Below are positions 1 through 8,554 of a stretch of DNA of 64,000 bases, one piece after another (position 1 is the stretch's first letter; the number at the start of each line of letters is the position of its first letter). The notes below the pieces were generated by a model. That model was not told the origin of the DNA. It searched no databases and saw only the letters and a list, made by a program, of their open reading frames with translations. This DNA comes from Marinobacter algicola DG893 (GTDB taxonomy: Bacteria; Pseudomonadota; Gammaproteobacteria; Pseudomonadales; Oleiphilaceae), in NCBI RefSeq assembly GCF_000170835.1, contig NZ_ABCP01000002.1, positions 310,001-374,000 on the forward strand, written 5' to 3'. The position numbers were made by a program, and so were the translations under genes.

Positions 1-646
1 CATTCACCTGAGGCTGCTCGGGTAGTCCTGCCAACTCGTTATTGTCCTCAACGATTGACGCTTCATCAACCGGCTCGGAGAGCGCTGCTTCGGTTCCCGG
101 CTCAGATAACTCGGTATCGACAGTGCCATCCACCGAGGCCATCTCTTCGGTCGGTTCAGGCTGCGCGGAAGCATTTGGTTCCGAGGAAACTGTCGGCTCG
201 GCCGTGTCGCCTGTTATACCGTCCAATTCACCCGTAAAACGCAGTGCGAGAAACGCGATTACTGCTATGGCCAACATGAGGAGCAAAAGCTTCGCGACGC
301 GTCGCTTGCGCCGCCTGCGACGCTCAATATCAATCAGCGGATTGGCTTCTTCTGCCTGAACTTTTTGCTGTCGAAGCGGTTCCAGCTCTTCATCCAGCGT
401 TGCGATCACCGCATCCGGATCAAGGTCAACCTGTCGCGCGTAGGTTCTGACATAGCCTTTAAGGAACAGTTCACTGTCGATCTGTTCATACTTCCCGTCC
501 TCTATCGCCTGAATCACCGCCGGGCGAAGATGTTGGGCATCGGCCACGGCGGAAACACTGAGCCCCTTCTGCTCACGCGCACGTTTGAGCAACTGGCCCG
601 TAGGCTCATTCAGGCTCGACGGTTGTTGTGCGTCATCACTGTCCAT
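1..646 (-). CDS. rodZ: RodZ-like cytoskeletal membrane protein (3' end outside window)
   Basis: Bitopic inner-membrane protein that links MreB filaments to the cell-wall elongation machinery. The visible part has an N-terminal Xre/Cro-type helix-turn-helix domain at about residues 17-85 (LLKRAREQKGLSVSAVAD), a run of arginines and lysines, one transmembrane helix at about 118-138, and then a Ser/Glu/Pro-rich periplasmic linker. The C-terminal domain lies beyond the window edge. The start is the ATG at 646, because the upstream ATG at 656 hits a stop. It overlaps the end of pilF by 11 bases, so the two are probably translationally coupled. The order pilF-rodZ is the usual gammaproteobacterial one, with ispG expected next. 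Confidence 0.9.
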   Translation of the reverse strand, partial: MDSDDAQQPSSLNEPTGQLLKRAREQKGLSVSAVADAQHLRPAVIQAIEDGKYEQIDSELFLKGYVRTYARQVDLDPDAVIATLDEELEPLRQQKVQAEEANPLIDIERRRRRKRRVAKLLLLMLAIAVIAFLALRFTGELDGITGDTAEPTVSSEPNASAQPEPTEEMASVDGTVDTELSEPGTEAALSEPVDEASIVEDNNELAGLPEQPQVN

Positions 647-1442
647 TGGATGTCATCACCCTGTATTGTTGGTATTCGACAGAGTTTGGAAAATTGTTCT
701 TCAGCAGGAGCGCGAGACTCGATTCCCGGTTCCTGTCGCCCAGATGCCGAGCAATGCGGATGCCCGTATAGAGGCTTTCAGGAGAATGGCGGAGATTCTG
801 GTTCCGTTGCATCAGAGTCATCAGTCGGCTGTAGTGGCGGGAGGCGGCCTGATGCTCTCCGGATTCAACCAATGTCCGTGACAACGCAAGCAATGACTTT
901 GCGTCACCGCGGGATAAATCAACAGCGCGCCGGTACGCCGTCGTGGCGCCCTCAAGGTTGCCAATTCTTTCCTCGGTCAATCCGAGATTGAAGAACACGG
1001 AGGCCCTGTCGTTGTATGACGTATCCCTGGAGGCCGCCAGGAACTGCTCGCGGGAATCCTCAAACCGGCCAGCGCCGTACAGGAATGCCCCGTAATAAAC
1101 GCGACCACGGGTATAGCCCTGATCACTTTCGAGTGACTCCTTGAAGGATCGCTCAGCCAGTTCCGGCTCGCCCTCGGCATTATAGATCAGCCCCATGGCT
1201 GCCAATGCCCCGGGGTCATCAGAGTCCAATTCAAGCGCCCGTTCGAGGTGGTGCCGGGCTCTTTCCAGATTATTCTGGCCAATATAGGCGGTCCCCAACT
1301 GGACATAATTCCTGATGGCCTTGTCGCGATCTGCCTCGCGGGCAAAACGGCTATCGGTATTGGTCACGCACCCTGCGACAAACATCGCCAGCAATACCAC
1401 TACAAGCGCGGCCTGCATCCTTTTCACCGAATTAAATGTCAC
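636..1442 (-). CDS. pilF: Type IV pilus biogenesis lipoprotein PilF/PilW
   Basis: Outer-membrane TPR lipoprotein, the pilotin that helps the PilQ secretin assemble. The 268-residue product has a signal peptide ending in a lipobox (FVAGC) and several tetratricopeptide repeats over about residues 45-240 (for example LERARHHLERALELDSDD). The start given is a GTG preceded by AGAGGAA at a good distance; an ATG eight codons further in (1418) is an alternative. Length and repeat layout fit the PilW/PilF family, and its place between rlmN and rodZ is the conserved one. Confidence 0.9.
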   Translation of the reverse strand: MTFNSVKRMQAALVVVLLAMFVAGCVTNTDSRFAREADRDKAIRNYVQLGTAYIGQNNLERARHHLERALELDSDDPGALAAMGLIYNAEGEPELAERSFKESLESDQGYTRGRVYYGAFLYGAGRFEDSREQFLAASRDTSYNDRASVFFNLGLTEERIGNLEGATTAYRRAVDLSRGDAKSLLALSRTLVESGEHQAASRHYSRLMTLMQRNQNLRHSPESLYTGIRIARHLGDRNRESSLALLLKNNFPNSVEYQQYRVMTSNGQ

Positions 1443-1488
1443 AGTCGGTAATTCCTCTTGAATTGGAAGGTGCCTATCAGCACTGGGT

Positions 1489-2601
1489 TTACGGACTGAC
1501 CTGTTGAACCTGTATATAACGCTGACTTCTCTTGGTGCGGTCTTCCACCATCCCTACCAGTTGGCCACAGGCAGCGTCGATATCGTCACCGCGGGTGGTT
1601 CTCACCGTGGCGATGTACCCGGCCTCATTCAGAACGGACTGGAAACGGCGGGTGGCGTTCATACTTGGACGCCGGAAATCGCTCTCCGGGAACGGATTGA
1701 ACGGAATCAGGTTGATCTTGCACGGAAGACCGCGAAGTACCACCGCCAGCTCCCTTGCGTGCTCGGGCTGGTCGTTAACGCCCTCAATTACAGTGTACTC
1801 GATGGTTGCCTTTCGCTTGTCCGGCAGACGTGCCAGGTAACGACGCGTTGCTGCAAGCAATTCCGCAATCGGGTACTTTTTATTCAACGGCACCAATTGG
1901 TTACGCAACTCATCATTGGGGGCATGGAGCGAAATGGCCAGTGAAACATCGGTAACTTCACCCAATTTGTCCAGTGCCGGAACCACACCGGAGGTACTGA
2001 CGGTGACACGTCGCTTGGAAATACCGTAAGCCAGATCCTCCATCATCAGGTTCATGGCATCCACAACGTTGTCGAAGTTCAGCAACGGCTCGCCCATACC
2101 CATCATTACCACATTGGTAATCGGGCGATCCGGACCGGGCTCAAAAGGCATGAACGCCTTGCGCGCAACCCAGACCTGCCCGATGATCTCGGCAGCGGTA
2201 AGATTGCGGTTAAATCCACGCTTGCCCGTCGAACAGAACGTACAATCAAGGCTGCAACCAATCTGCGACGATACGCACAAGGTGCCGCGCTCGCCGTCGG
2301 GTATGAGCACGGTTTCGACACTGTTGCCGTTGTCCATGCGCATGACCCATTTACGGGTACCGTCTTTGGAGGACTCGTCGTAAACAACCTCTGGCCCACG
2401 AATTTCCGCAACGGCCTTCAGTTTTTCCCGCAGGACCTTACTCATATTGGTCATTTGATCGAAGTCATCGGCCCCGCGCTGGTGAATCCATTGCAGCACC
2501 TGTGTTGCGCGGAAACGTTTCTCCCCCAGGGACTCAAAAAAGGCCTCCATCTTGGCCTTCGGCATTCCCAGAAGGTTGGTTTTCTCAGCAACAGCTGTCA
2601 T
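1489..2601 (-). CDS. rlmN: Dual-specificity RNA methyltransferase RlmN
   Basis: Radical-SAM enzyme that makes 2-methyladenosine at A2503 of 23S rRNA and A37 of some tRNAs. The 370-residue protein shows the CxxxCxxC cluster motif ([16 protein letters not shown], about residues 117-132), the [12 protein letters not shown] loop and a C-terminal cysteine (DIDAACGQL) corresponding to the methyl-carrying residue. It starts at an ATG and lies downstream of ndk, separated by a GC-rich hairpin. Confidence 0.96.
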   Translation of the reverse strand: MTAVAEKTNLLGMPKAKMEAFFESLGEKRFRATQVLQWIHQRGADDFDQMTNMSKVLREKLKAVAEIRGPEVVYDESSKDGTRKWVMRMDNGNSVETVLIPDGERGTLCVSSQIGCSLDCTFCSTGKRGFNRNLTAAEIIGQVWVARKAFMPFEPGPDRPITNVVMMGMGEPLLNFDNVVDAMNLMMEDLAYGISKRRVTVSTSGVVPALDKLGEVTDVSLAISLHAPNDELRNQLVPLNKKYPIAELLAATRRYLARLPDKRKATIEYTVIEGVNDQPEHARELAVVLRGLPCKINLIPFNPFPESDFRRPSMNATRRFQSVLNEAGYIATVRTTRGDDIDAACGQLVGMVEDRTKRSQRYIQVQQVSP

Positions 2602-2628
2602 TTCATAACCTCAATCAAATAACCAATA

Positions 2629-2652
2629 CGGGCCGGACGTATGCCCGGCCCG
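2629..2652. terminator. Hairpin between ndk and rlmN
   Basis: An inverted repeat CGGGCCGG/CCGGCCCG with an 8-base loop lies between the ndk stop and the rlmN start. There is no real T-run on the minus strand, so it may be a weak terminator or an mRNA processing/stability hairpin that separates ndk from rlmN expression. Confidence 0.45.
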
Positions 2653-2663
2653 ATACAGCTCGA

Positions 2664-3092
2664 TCAGCCGCGCGGGCAGATCTCACTGTCATTAAAAAAA
2701 TACGCAATTTCGCGCTCAGCTGACGCAGCGGAATCTGAACCATGAACAGCGTTGGCATCAATTGAAGATGCAAAGTCGGCGCGGATAGTGCCCGCTTCCG
2801 CTTCCTTGGGGTTGGTTGCCCCCATCAGGTCACGATTCTTCAGGATAGCACCATTGCCTTCCAGAACCTGAACAACAACAGGGCCAGAGGTCATGAACGC
2901 AACCAGATCATTGAAAAACGGGCGTTCCTTGTGCTCGGCATAGAACCCTTCGGCCTGTTCCTGGGTCAGATGCATCATTTTCGCGGCGACAATGGTCAGG
3001 TCCGCTTTTTCGAAGCGCGTGTAGATTTCGCCGATCACATTTTTTGCGACTGCATCGGGCTTGATAATCGAGAGCGTGCGCTCATTTGACAT
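2664..3092 (-). CDS. ndk: Nucleoside diphosphate kinase
   Basis: Cytoplasmic enzyme that transfers the gamma-phosphate of ATP to nucleoside diphosphates. The 142-residue product has the usual family length, the N-terminal [12 protein letters not shown] signature and the catalytic histidine in NAVHGSDSA near residue 117. In most relatives ndk follows the isc operon genes (iscSUA-hscBA-fdx); here it follows iscS directly. Confidence 0.97.
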   Translation of the reverse strand: MSNERTLSIIKPDAVAKNVIGEIYTRFEKADLTIVAAKMMHLTQEQAEGFYAEHKERPFFNDLVAFMTSGPVVVQVLEGNGAILKNRDLMGATNPKEAEAGTIRADFASSIDANAVHGSDSAASAEREIAYFFNDSEICPRG

Positions 3093-3159
3093 GATCTATC
3101 TCCATTCAGGTTCAGAAAAATTTCAGGGTTCGGATTATACGCAGTCCGGGGGCACCTGC

Positions 3160-4308
3160 CTACCGCACTGAACGGAGACGGGTAACAACGTCAACGATTT
3201 GCGCTGCTGCGAAGTCAATCTCCTCTTCCGTTGAAAAGCGCCCAAAGGAAAACCGGAGTGCCCGGTGCGCCTGCTCATCATCCAGACCAATACCCTTGAG
3301 CACAAAGGAAGGCTCAATAGTGGCCGACGAGCACGCCGATCCAGATGAAACCGCCAATTCCCGCAACCCCAGCATCAGGGATTCCGCATCGACACCTGCA
3401 AATGAGAGATTGATGATACCCGGCACCCGGTGTTCGGCACTGCCGTTGAGCGTCACACCCTCAAGCCCCTCAAGGCCCGAAAGAAAACGCTTCCTCAGGG
3501 ATTCCAGTCGCATCTTCTCCTGTTCCAGTTTTTCGCTGGCCAGATCAAAGGCCTTGCCCATGCCGACGATTTGATGCGTAGGCAGCGTGCCGGAACGCAT
3601 GCCGCGCTCATGGCCACCGCCATGAATCTGCGATTCAATTCTCACGTCCGGAGAACGCCGGACATAGAGGGCTCCGATACCTTTGGGGCCATAAACCTTG
3701 TGGCCTGACAACGACAACAGATCCACCGGCATGACTCCCACATCCACCTCGGTCTTCCCAGCCGCCTGCGCCGCGTCCACGTGAAATAACACACCGCGTT
3801 CGCGAAGCATGGCACCGATGGCAGCGATATCCGTCTGGCTACCCAGTTCATTGTTGACCATCATCAGGCTGACCAAAGCAGTATTATCCCGAAGCGCACC
3901 TTCGACCTGCTGGCAGGACACCCGTCCGTCAGCGCCAGGTTTCAGCCAGGTCACCTCAACGCCCTGCCCTTCAAGCCACGTGCAGGTATCAAGTACCGCC
4001 TTGTGTTCAATCATCGATGTCACAACGTGCGGCTTGCTCTTACCTGCGACAGCACCCTTGATGGCGAGGTTGTCGGATTCGGTAGCGCCGGACGTCCATA
4101 CAATCTCACGCGGGTCCGCATGAATCAGACTCGCCACCTGCCGGCGAGCACCCTCAACGGCGGCTTCGGCCTGCCAGCCGAAGCCATGGGAGCGCGAGGC
4201 AGGATTACCAAACACACCATCGGTCGTCAGGTATTTGAGCATTTCTTCAGCAACGGCAGGGTCTACGGGCGTAGTGGCCGCATAATCCAGATAGACGGGC
4301 TTTTTCAT
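3160..4308 (-). CDS. iscS: Cysteine desulfurase, IscS type with short C-terminus
   Basis: PLP enzyme that removes sulfur from L-cysteine for Fe-S cluster and thio-nucleoside synthesis. Seen: N-terminal [15 protein letters not shown], the PLP-lysine segment [17 protein letters not shown] and the active-site cysteine loop [14 protein letters not shown], all of IscS rather than SufS type. The protein has 382 residues and stops just after RLRSVR, about 20 residues short of the typical 404-residue IscS. The missing tail is the part that docks IscU in E. coli. It follows iscR by 20 bases, and no iscU, iscA, hscB, hscA or fdx follows before ndk. It may be a dedicated sulfur donor outside the classical ISC scaffold system. 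Confidence 0.9.
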   Translation of the reverse strand: MKKPVYLDYAATTPVDPAVAEEMLKYLTTDGVFGNPASRSHGFGWQAEAAVEGARRQVASLIHADPREIVWTSGATESDNLAIKGAVAGKSKPHVVTSMIEHKAVLDTCTWLEGQGVEVTWLKPGADGRVSCQQVEGALRDNTALVSLMMVNNELGSQTDIAAIGAMLRERGVLFHVDAAQAAGKTEVDVGVMPVDLLSLSGHKVYGPKGIGALYVRRSPDVRIESQIHGGGHERGMRSGTLPTHQIVGMGKAFDLASEKLEQEKMRLESLRKRFLSGLEGLEGVTLNGSAEHRVPGIINLSFAGVDAESLMLGLRELAVSSGSACSSATIEPSFVLKGIGLDDEQAHRALRFSFGRFSTEEEIDFAAAQIVDVVTRLRSVR

Positions 4309-4328
4309 AGAAGTTTCAGGATAGTCGT

Positions 4329-4826
4329 TCAGGCCGGCGCCTGATCCGTGAGGCGCTCGGTGTTAATCGTCTGTGAGTCACCCTCTGAACGGCGCCTGTT
4401 CTGCCGGCTGGCAACCACCTGAATCTCCCGTTTTCGCATCAGGTCCCCAAGACTGATATCGCTGAGGAACTGATGAATCTGATCACTGAGATCAGACCAC
4501 AGGTGGTGGGTCAGGCATTTCTCGCCATTCTGGCAATCACCCTTGTTACCGCAACGAGTGGTATCCAGGGATTCGCTGACCGCGTCGACAACTTCCGCAA
4601 TAAAGACGGAGTCTGCCTCACGGCTCAGGCGATAACCACCGCCAGGGCCCCGGATACTCGTCACCAGTTTGTGACGGCGAAGGCGGGAAAATAACTGCTC
4701 GAGATACGAGAGGGAAATCTCCTGCCGGGCAGATATGTCAGCCAGACTCACCGGCCCCTGATCCCCATGAAGGGCGAGATCCAGCATTGCCGTCACCGCA
4801 TAGCGGCCTTTGGTGGTCAGTCTCAT
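4329..4826 (-). CDS. iscR: Fe-S cluster-sensing regulator IscR
   Basis: Rrf2-family transcription factor that binds a [2Fe-2S] cluster and represses Fe-S biogenesis genes when clusters are plentiful. The start at [11 protein letters not shown] is the family start; an upstream in-frame codon only adds a non-conserved leader. The winged-helix DNA-binding region covers about residues 1-75, and the cluster ligands C-x5-C-x5-C plus histidine are present ([17 protein letters not shown]). The C-terminal 40 residues are basic and not conserved. First gene of an iscR-iscS pair. Confidence 0.95.
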   Translation of the reverse strand: MRLTTKGRYAVTAMLDLALHGDQGPVSLADISARQEISLSYLEQLFSRLRRHKLVTSIRGPGGGYRLSREADSVFIAEVVDAVSESLDTTRCGNKGDCQNGEKCLTHHLWSDLSDQIHQFLSDISLGDLMRKREIQVVASRQNRRRSEGDSQTINTERLTDQAPA

Positions 4827-4870
4827 AACGTCAGCCCCGGTCAGGGATTGATTCGGCTTTAACAACGCCG

Positions 4871-4903
4871 AGTATGAATTGACCTACCAAAACAGTCAAG
4901 TAT
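4871..4903 (-). promoter_or_regulatory. iscR promoter with overlapping IscR type-1 half-site
   Basis: On the minus strand a -35 TTGACT (4894-4899) and a -10 CATACT (4871-4876) are separated by 17 bases. The segment ATACTTGACTGTTTT (4889-4903) matches the left half of the E. coli IscR type-1 site (ATASYYGACTRWWWY) at every position and covers the -35. The right half is degenerate. The position fits autorepression of iscR-iscS. Confidence 0.65.
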
Positions 4904-5680
4904 TCACCGTTGCGACGGCTCGTCGTCCCGCACGCAGTCAAAATCCTCCTCCTGCAGCGGCGGCAACTCGCCGTTCTGGTATTCACTGTTCACTTTACGA
5001 AGCGCTTTGCACATATTCTCAATGCGATCATCTACGGCGTGCATATGATCCAGCAGGCTGCGCATGGCCCGGGCTACCGGGTCCGGCATTTCCTCGGTCA
5101 CGCCATAGGCATCGAAGCCCATGCGCTCTTCCATTTCCTTGCGCCGGGCATCATCTTCTTCCCCTTTGCGCTTCACCACCACCCGGCCGGGAATACCGAC
5201 AACCGTCGCACCAGGTGGAACCTCTTTGGTCACCACGGAGTTGGAACCAATCTTGGCGCCTTCGCCTACCGTAAACGGCCCAAGGATCTTGGCACCGGCC
5301 CCTACCACAACACCGTCACCCAATGTCGGATGGCGCTTACCTTTGTTCCAACTGGTACCGCCCAGGGTAACGCCCTGATACAGAGTGACATCATCACCAA
5401 TCACCGTGGTCTCACCAATCACAACACCCATGCCGTGATCGATAAAGAAACGCCGCCCGATCGTTGCGCCGGGATGAATTTCAATGCCGGTCAGCCAACG
5501 GGCGATCGAGGAAAACGTTCGTGCAATCCACTTCAGGCCAAGCCCCCAAAGCCAATGGGAGAACCGGTGGCACAGGAGCGCGTGCAAACCCGGGTAATTG
5601 GTCAGCACTTCGAAAGTATTGCGAGCGGCGGGATCACGATGAAACACACTGTTCACATCTTCCCTTAGACGTTCAAACAT
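4904..5680 (-). CDS. cysE: Serine O-acetyltransferase
   Basis: First step of cysteine synthesis: acetyl-CoA + L-serine -> O-acetylserine. 258 residues from the start [13 protein letters not shown], which is where family alignment begins; longer in-frame starts are not supported. An N-terminal helical region is followed by a left-handed beta-helix of hexapeptide repeats ([37 protein letters not shown]). Location next to iscRS links cysteine supply with cysteine-derived sulfur. It lies 4 bases downstream of trmJ, so they are probably co-transcribed. Confidence 0.95.
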   Translation of the reverse strand: MFERLREDVNSVFHRDPAARNTFEVLTNYPGLHALLCHRFSHWLWGLGLKWIARTFSSIARWLTGIEIHPGATIGRRFFIDHGMGVVIGETTVIGDDVTLYQGVTLGGTSWNKGKRHPTLGDGVVVGAGAKILGPFTVGEGAKIGSNSVVTKEVPPGATVVGIPGRVVVKRKGEEDDARRKEMEERMGFDAYGVTEEMPDPVARAMRSLLDHMHAVDDRIENMCKALRKVNSEYQNGELPPLQEEDFDCVRDDEPSQR

Positions 5681-5684
5681 AACC

Positions 5685-6539
5685 CTATTCCTGTTCACCG
5701 GCCGTTGAACCAGCCTTTGACGTATTTTTTGCGGTTTCCGCAGCACCAGCCGATTTCTGTACGGCAGTCAGTATTCCGCGAAGGATATTGATCTCCATCT
5801 GATCCAGCCCGGCACGCTGGAAGAGCCGCCGCAGCCGCGTCATCAACTGACGGGGATTGTCCCGGCGGTGAAAGTCCACATCCACAAGCACCTGCTCCAG
5901 ATGACTGAAAAAACCCTCAACATCGCGGACGGGCGCGGGCGGCACATCCCAGCCTTCATCCCCGGGCGCCATCATAGGCTTGAGATATGGGCTGCCGTCG
6001 CCACCTTCAAGGCCTTTCAGATAATGCATACGCAATTCATAGCACATTACCTGAACCGCCATGGCCAGATTCAGGGAACTGTAATCGGGATTTGACGGGA
6101 TATGAATGTGGAAATGACAACGCTGTAGCTCTTCATTGCTCAACCCATGGTTCTCACGCCCAAAGACCAACGCCACCTGCCCCGCTTCTGACTGCTGCGA
6201 AGCCTTGGCCGCGGCGCCTGGTGGAGCGATAACCGGCCACGGAACCTTTCGCCCCCTCGCGCTGGTACCCATGACGCACACACAATCGGCAATGGCTTCA
6301 TCCAGGGTGGAAACGACCGTGGCTTTGTCAAGAATATCGGAGGCGCCCGCCGCACGGGCGTAGGAGGCCTCATCGGGAAAGGATACAGGGTTCACCAGCC
6401 ACAAATTTCCCAGGCCCATGTTTTTCATGGCCCTGGCAACCGCACCGATATTACCGGAATGGGACGTCTCAACCAGCACTATCCGGATCTGGTCATTGTA
6501 GGTGTCAGGGCCCTCCAGGGGCTTAGCTGGCTTGTGCAT
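5685..6539 (-). CDS. trmJ: tRNA (cytidine/uridine-2'-O-)-methyltransferase TrmJ
   Basis: SPOUT-class methyltransferase that modifies position 32 of the tRNA anticodon loop. From the start [12 protein letters not shown] the protein has 284 residues. It shows [20 protein letters not shown] at the N-terminus and the SAM-binding knot motif [14 protein letters not shown], with the [15 protein letters not shown] helix following. A longer in-frame extension upstream is not family-like and was not used. The gene is divergent from suhB; the pair trmJ/suhB next to cysE-iscR is common in gammaproteobacteria. Confidence 0.95.
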   Translation of the reverse strand: MHKPAKPLEGPDTYNDQIRIVLVETSHSGNIGAVARAMKNMGLGNLWLVNPVSFPDEASYARAAGASDILDKATVVSTLDEAIADCVCVMGTSARGRKVPWPVIAPPGAAAKASQQSEAGQVALVFGRENHGLSNEELQRCHFHIHIPSNPDYSSLNLAMAVQVMCYELRMHYLKGLEGGDGSPYLKPMMAPGDEGWDVPPAPVRDVEGFFSHLEQVLVDVDFHRRDNPRQLMTRLRRLFQRAGLDQMEINILRGILTAVQKSAGAAETAKNTSKAGSTAGEQE

Positions 6540-6723
6540 GGCGGTAGAATCTCTGTAAAAACTGGAAAGGTGCGCATGATAGCAGATCCACCCCCTTCCC
6601 CGCCTCTCCGGATATGCCCTGATACAGCGCCATCCGTGACATTGCCCAGTGGAAAAACATACAAGGCGGGTCAGTTTTTGATATGCTATGCGGCCTTCAC
6701 ACACCCGGATAATGAACACTCAG

Positions 6724-7521
6724 ATGCAACCAGCAATCAAAATGGCCCTGCGCGTCGCGCGTCAGGGGTCCGACTATCTGAAAGCACACTTCGAACGCCA
6801 GGAACCCAATGGCGACAGCGAAGACCGCCGCAAGCAACTTGAGCGGGTCGAACAGTCCATTTACGACAATTTTTCCGAACAGCTCGATAAAGCCTACAAG
6901 GACCACGCCATCGCTCCTTTGAACGAGGCGGACGCCGACGGCAACGACAAGAGCTGGCATATTTTCCCGGTACTCGGGCGTGAGAATTTTTTGCGCGGTA
7001 TTCCTGACTTCGCCGTTGCGTTGCTGCAAAAGAAAAACAACCGCACTGAGAACCTGCTGCTGATCAATCCGGTCACCGGTGAGGAATACTCCGCCAGCCG
7101 TGGCCATGGGGCCGCACTCAACAGCCGGCGAGTGCGCACCAGCGACGTCAAGCATGCCGACCGTGCAGCCGTGGTCAGCAATCTTCTCGACCAGACCCGC
7201 ACCTCTGACGACCCACTGATGTGGGGCGAGATGGCATCCATGCTTGCCCGTGATAGCAGCATGTTCCGAACCGCTGGCTGTGCTGCCCTTGATATTGCCC
7301 GGGTTGCTTCCGGCCACCTGGACGCCGCTATTATTTTCCGTCCTGAGCCGGCGGACCTGGCCATCGGCGTCACCTTGGCACTGGAGTCCGGCGCCCTGAC
7401 CGGCGACTTCTCCGGCAACCCCTCAACGGAGAAAGCAAAACAGTTAATCGTCGCGAACCCCAAGCTGTTCCGGGAAGTGCTCAAGACACTACACCCGTTC
7501 CGGGGCCGGCTGCCTCGCTAG
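6724..7521 (+). CDS. suhB: SuhB-like inositol monophosphatase family protein with degenerate active site
   Basis: Family of IMPases; E. coli SuhB also acts as a Nus factor in rRNA transcription. The fold is recognisable along the whole length (FAVALLQKKNNRTENLLLIN, ASRGHGAALNSRRVR, RTAGCAALDIARVASGHLD). The metal-binding core is lost: the DPLDGTTNF motif reads FPVLGRENF, so both acidic ligands are gone, the upstream E-E-x-G motif is absent, and RPWDFAAG reads PEPADLAIG with only the aspartate kept. It is probably not a phosphatase, and an RNA-polymerase or antitermination role is more likely. The start is ambiguous between ATG 6712 and ATG 6724; the second fits family starts better. Confidence 0.85.
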   Translation: MQPAIKMALRVARQGSDYLKAHFERQEPNGDSEDRRKQLERVEQSIYDNFSEQLDKAYKDHAIAPLNEADADGNDKSWHIFPVLGRENFLRGIPDFAVALLQKKNNRTENLLLINPVTGEEYSASRGHGAALNSRRVRTSDVKHADRAAVVSNLLDQTRTSDDPLMWGEMASMLARDSSMFRTAGCAALDIARVASGHLDAAIIFRPEPADLAIGVTLALESGALTGDFSGNPSTEKAKQLIVANPKLFREVLKTLHPFRGRLPR

Positions 7522-7545
7522 ATATAAAGGCCAACGACCAGGCAT

Positions 7546-7584
7546 AAAAAAAGCCGCAACACCAAATGGGGTTGCGGCTTTTTT
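7546..7584. terminator. Bidirectional terminator between suhB and secF
   Basis: AAAAAAAGCCGCAAC and GTTGCGGCTTTTTT form a strong stem with A-tract and T-tract on both sides, between the convergent suhB and secF stops. Confidence 0.9.
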
Positions 7585-7597
7585 GTGGCTGACCGAC

Positions 7598-8554
7598 TTA
7601 CATCCGGTTCAACCACTCGGGCGGCTGCTCTTCTTCCTCTTCCTGCCCTGCAAGGCCTTCCTTCGGCGGAACGATCAGATCTTCCCGCGCCACACCCAGG
7701 GCAACCAGCAGGTTTGCTGACACATAGATGGATGAGTAGGTACCCACCACCACACCGATGATCAGAGCAAGCGCAAAGTTGTTAATCGCTTCACCCCCCA
7801 GGAAGTACAGGGCGAACAGCACCACCAATGTCGTACCGGACGTGTTGATGGTTCGGCTGATGGTCTGGTGAATGGACTCGTTGATGATGTGCTCGGAGCC
7901 CCCTTCACGCATCTTGCGGAAATTCTCGCGAATCCGGTCTGCCACCACGATGGTGTCGTTGAGGGAATAACCGATAACCGCCAGCAACGCCGCCAGCACA
8001 CTTAAATCAAACGTCCACTGGAACAGGGCAAACACACCCAGCACGATGATGACGTCGTGGGCCAGGGGCACAACCGAGGCAATGCCAAATTTGAACTGGA
8101 ATCGCATGCCAACGTAAATCAGCACAACCGCCAGCGCGATGAGCATTCCCAGGCCACTGTCTTCCTTCAGCTCGTCGCCAACCTGGGAGCCGACAAACTC
8201 GGAGCTCACCAGCTCAAGCTGGTTACCACCAGCCGACAGCGCAGCCGTGACTTCAGCGGCCAACTGGTCGTTCTCGGACTCCGCCATCCGCACCAGCACC
8301 GTGGTATCCGAACCGAAGTTCTGGACCACGAACTGCTCGTATCCCGCGCTCTCCAGCGTTTGGCGAACATTGTCCAGGGCGGGCGCCTGCTGGTATTCCA
8401 GCTCAACGGAGGTACCACCGGTAAAATCCAGCCCGAGGTTCAGGCCGCGCACTGCCAGCAACGCAATGGCAGCAACAACCAGCGCAATGGACACAACGGA
8501 AGCAATCTTCCGAAAGCCCATAAAATCGATAGGTTTCTTCTCTACTTCAGACAT
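7598..8554 (-). CDS. secF: Protein translocase subunit SecF
   Basis: Inner-membrane RND-like subunit that, with SecD, drives late stages of Sec protein export using the proton motive force. 318 residues from MSEVEKKPIDF, whose ATG overlaps the secD stop by 8 bases. Six transmembrane segments, the GLNLGLDFTGGTSVEL motif after TM1 and SLNDTIVVADRIREN between later helices are typical. The C-terminus ends in a Glu-rich stretch. Confidence 0.97.
   Translation of the reverse strand: MSEVEKKPIDFMGFRKIASVVSIALVVAAIALLAVRGLNLGLDFTGGTSVELEYQQAPALDNVRQTLESAGYEQFVVQNFGSDTTVLVRMAESENDQLAAEVTAALSAGGNQLELVSSEFVGSQVGDELKEDSGLGMLIALAVVLIYVGMRFQFKFGIASVVPLAHDVIIVLGVFALFQWTFDLSVLAALLAVIGYSLNDTIVVADRIRENFRKMREGGSEHIINESIHQTISRTINTSGTTLVVLFALYFLGGEAINNFALALIIGVVVGTYSSIYVSANLLVALGVAREDLIVPPKEGLAGQEEEEEQPPEWLNRM

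Noticed and set aside
42..359. Plus-strand ORF with Ser/Val-rich product at the window start
   Set aside because: It is the antisense shadow of the RodZ linker and transmembrane region; the minus frame has the clear RodZ signatures.
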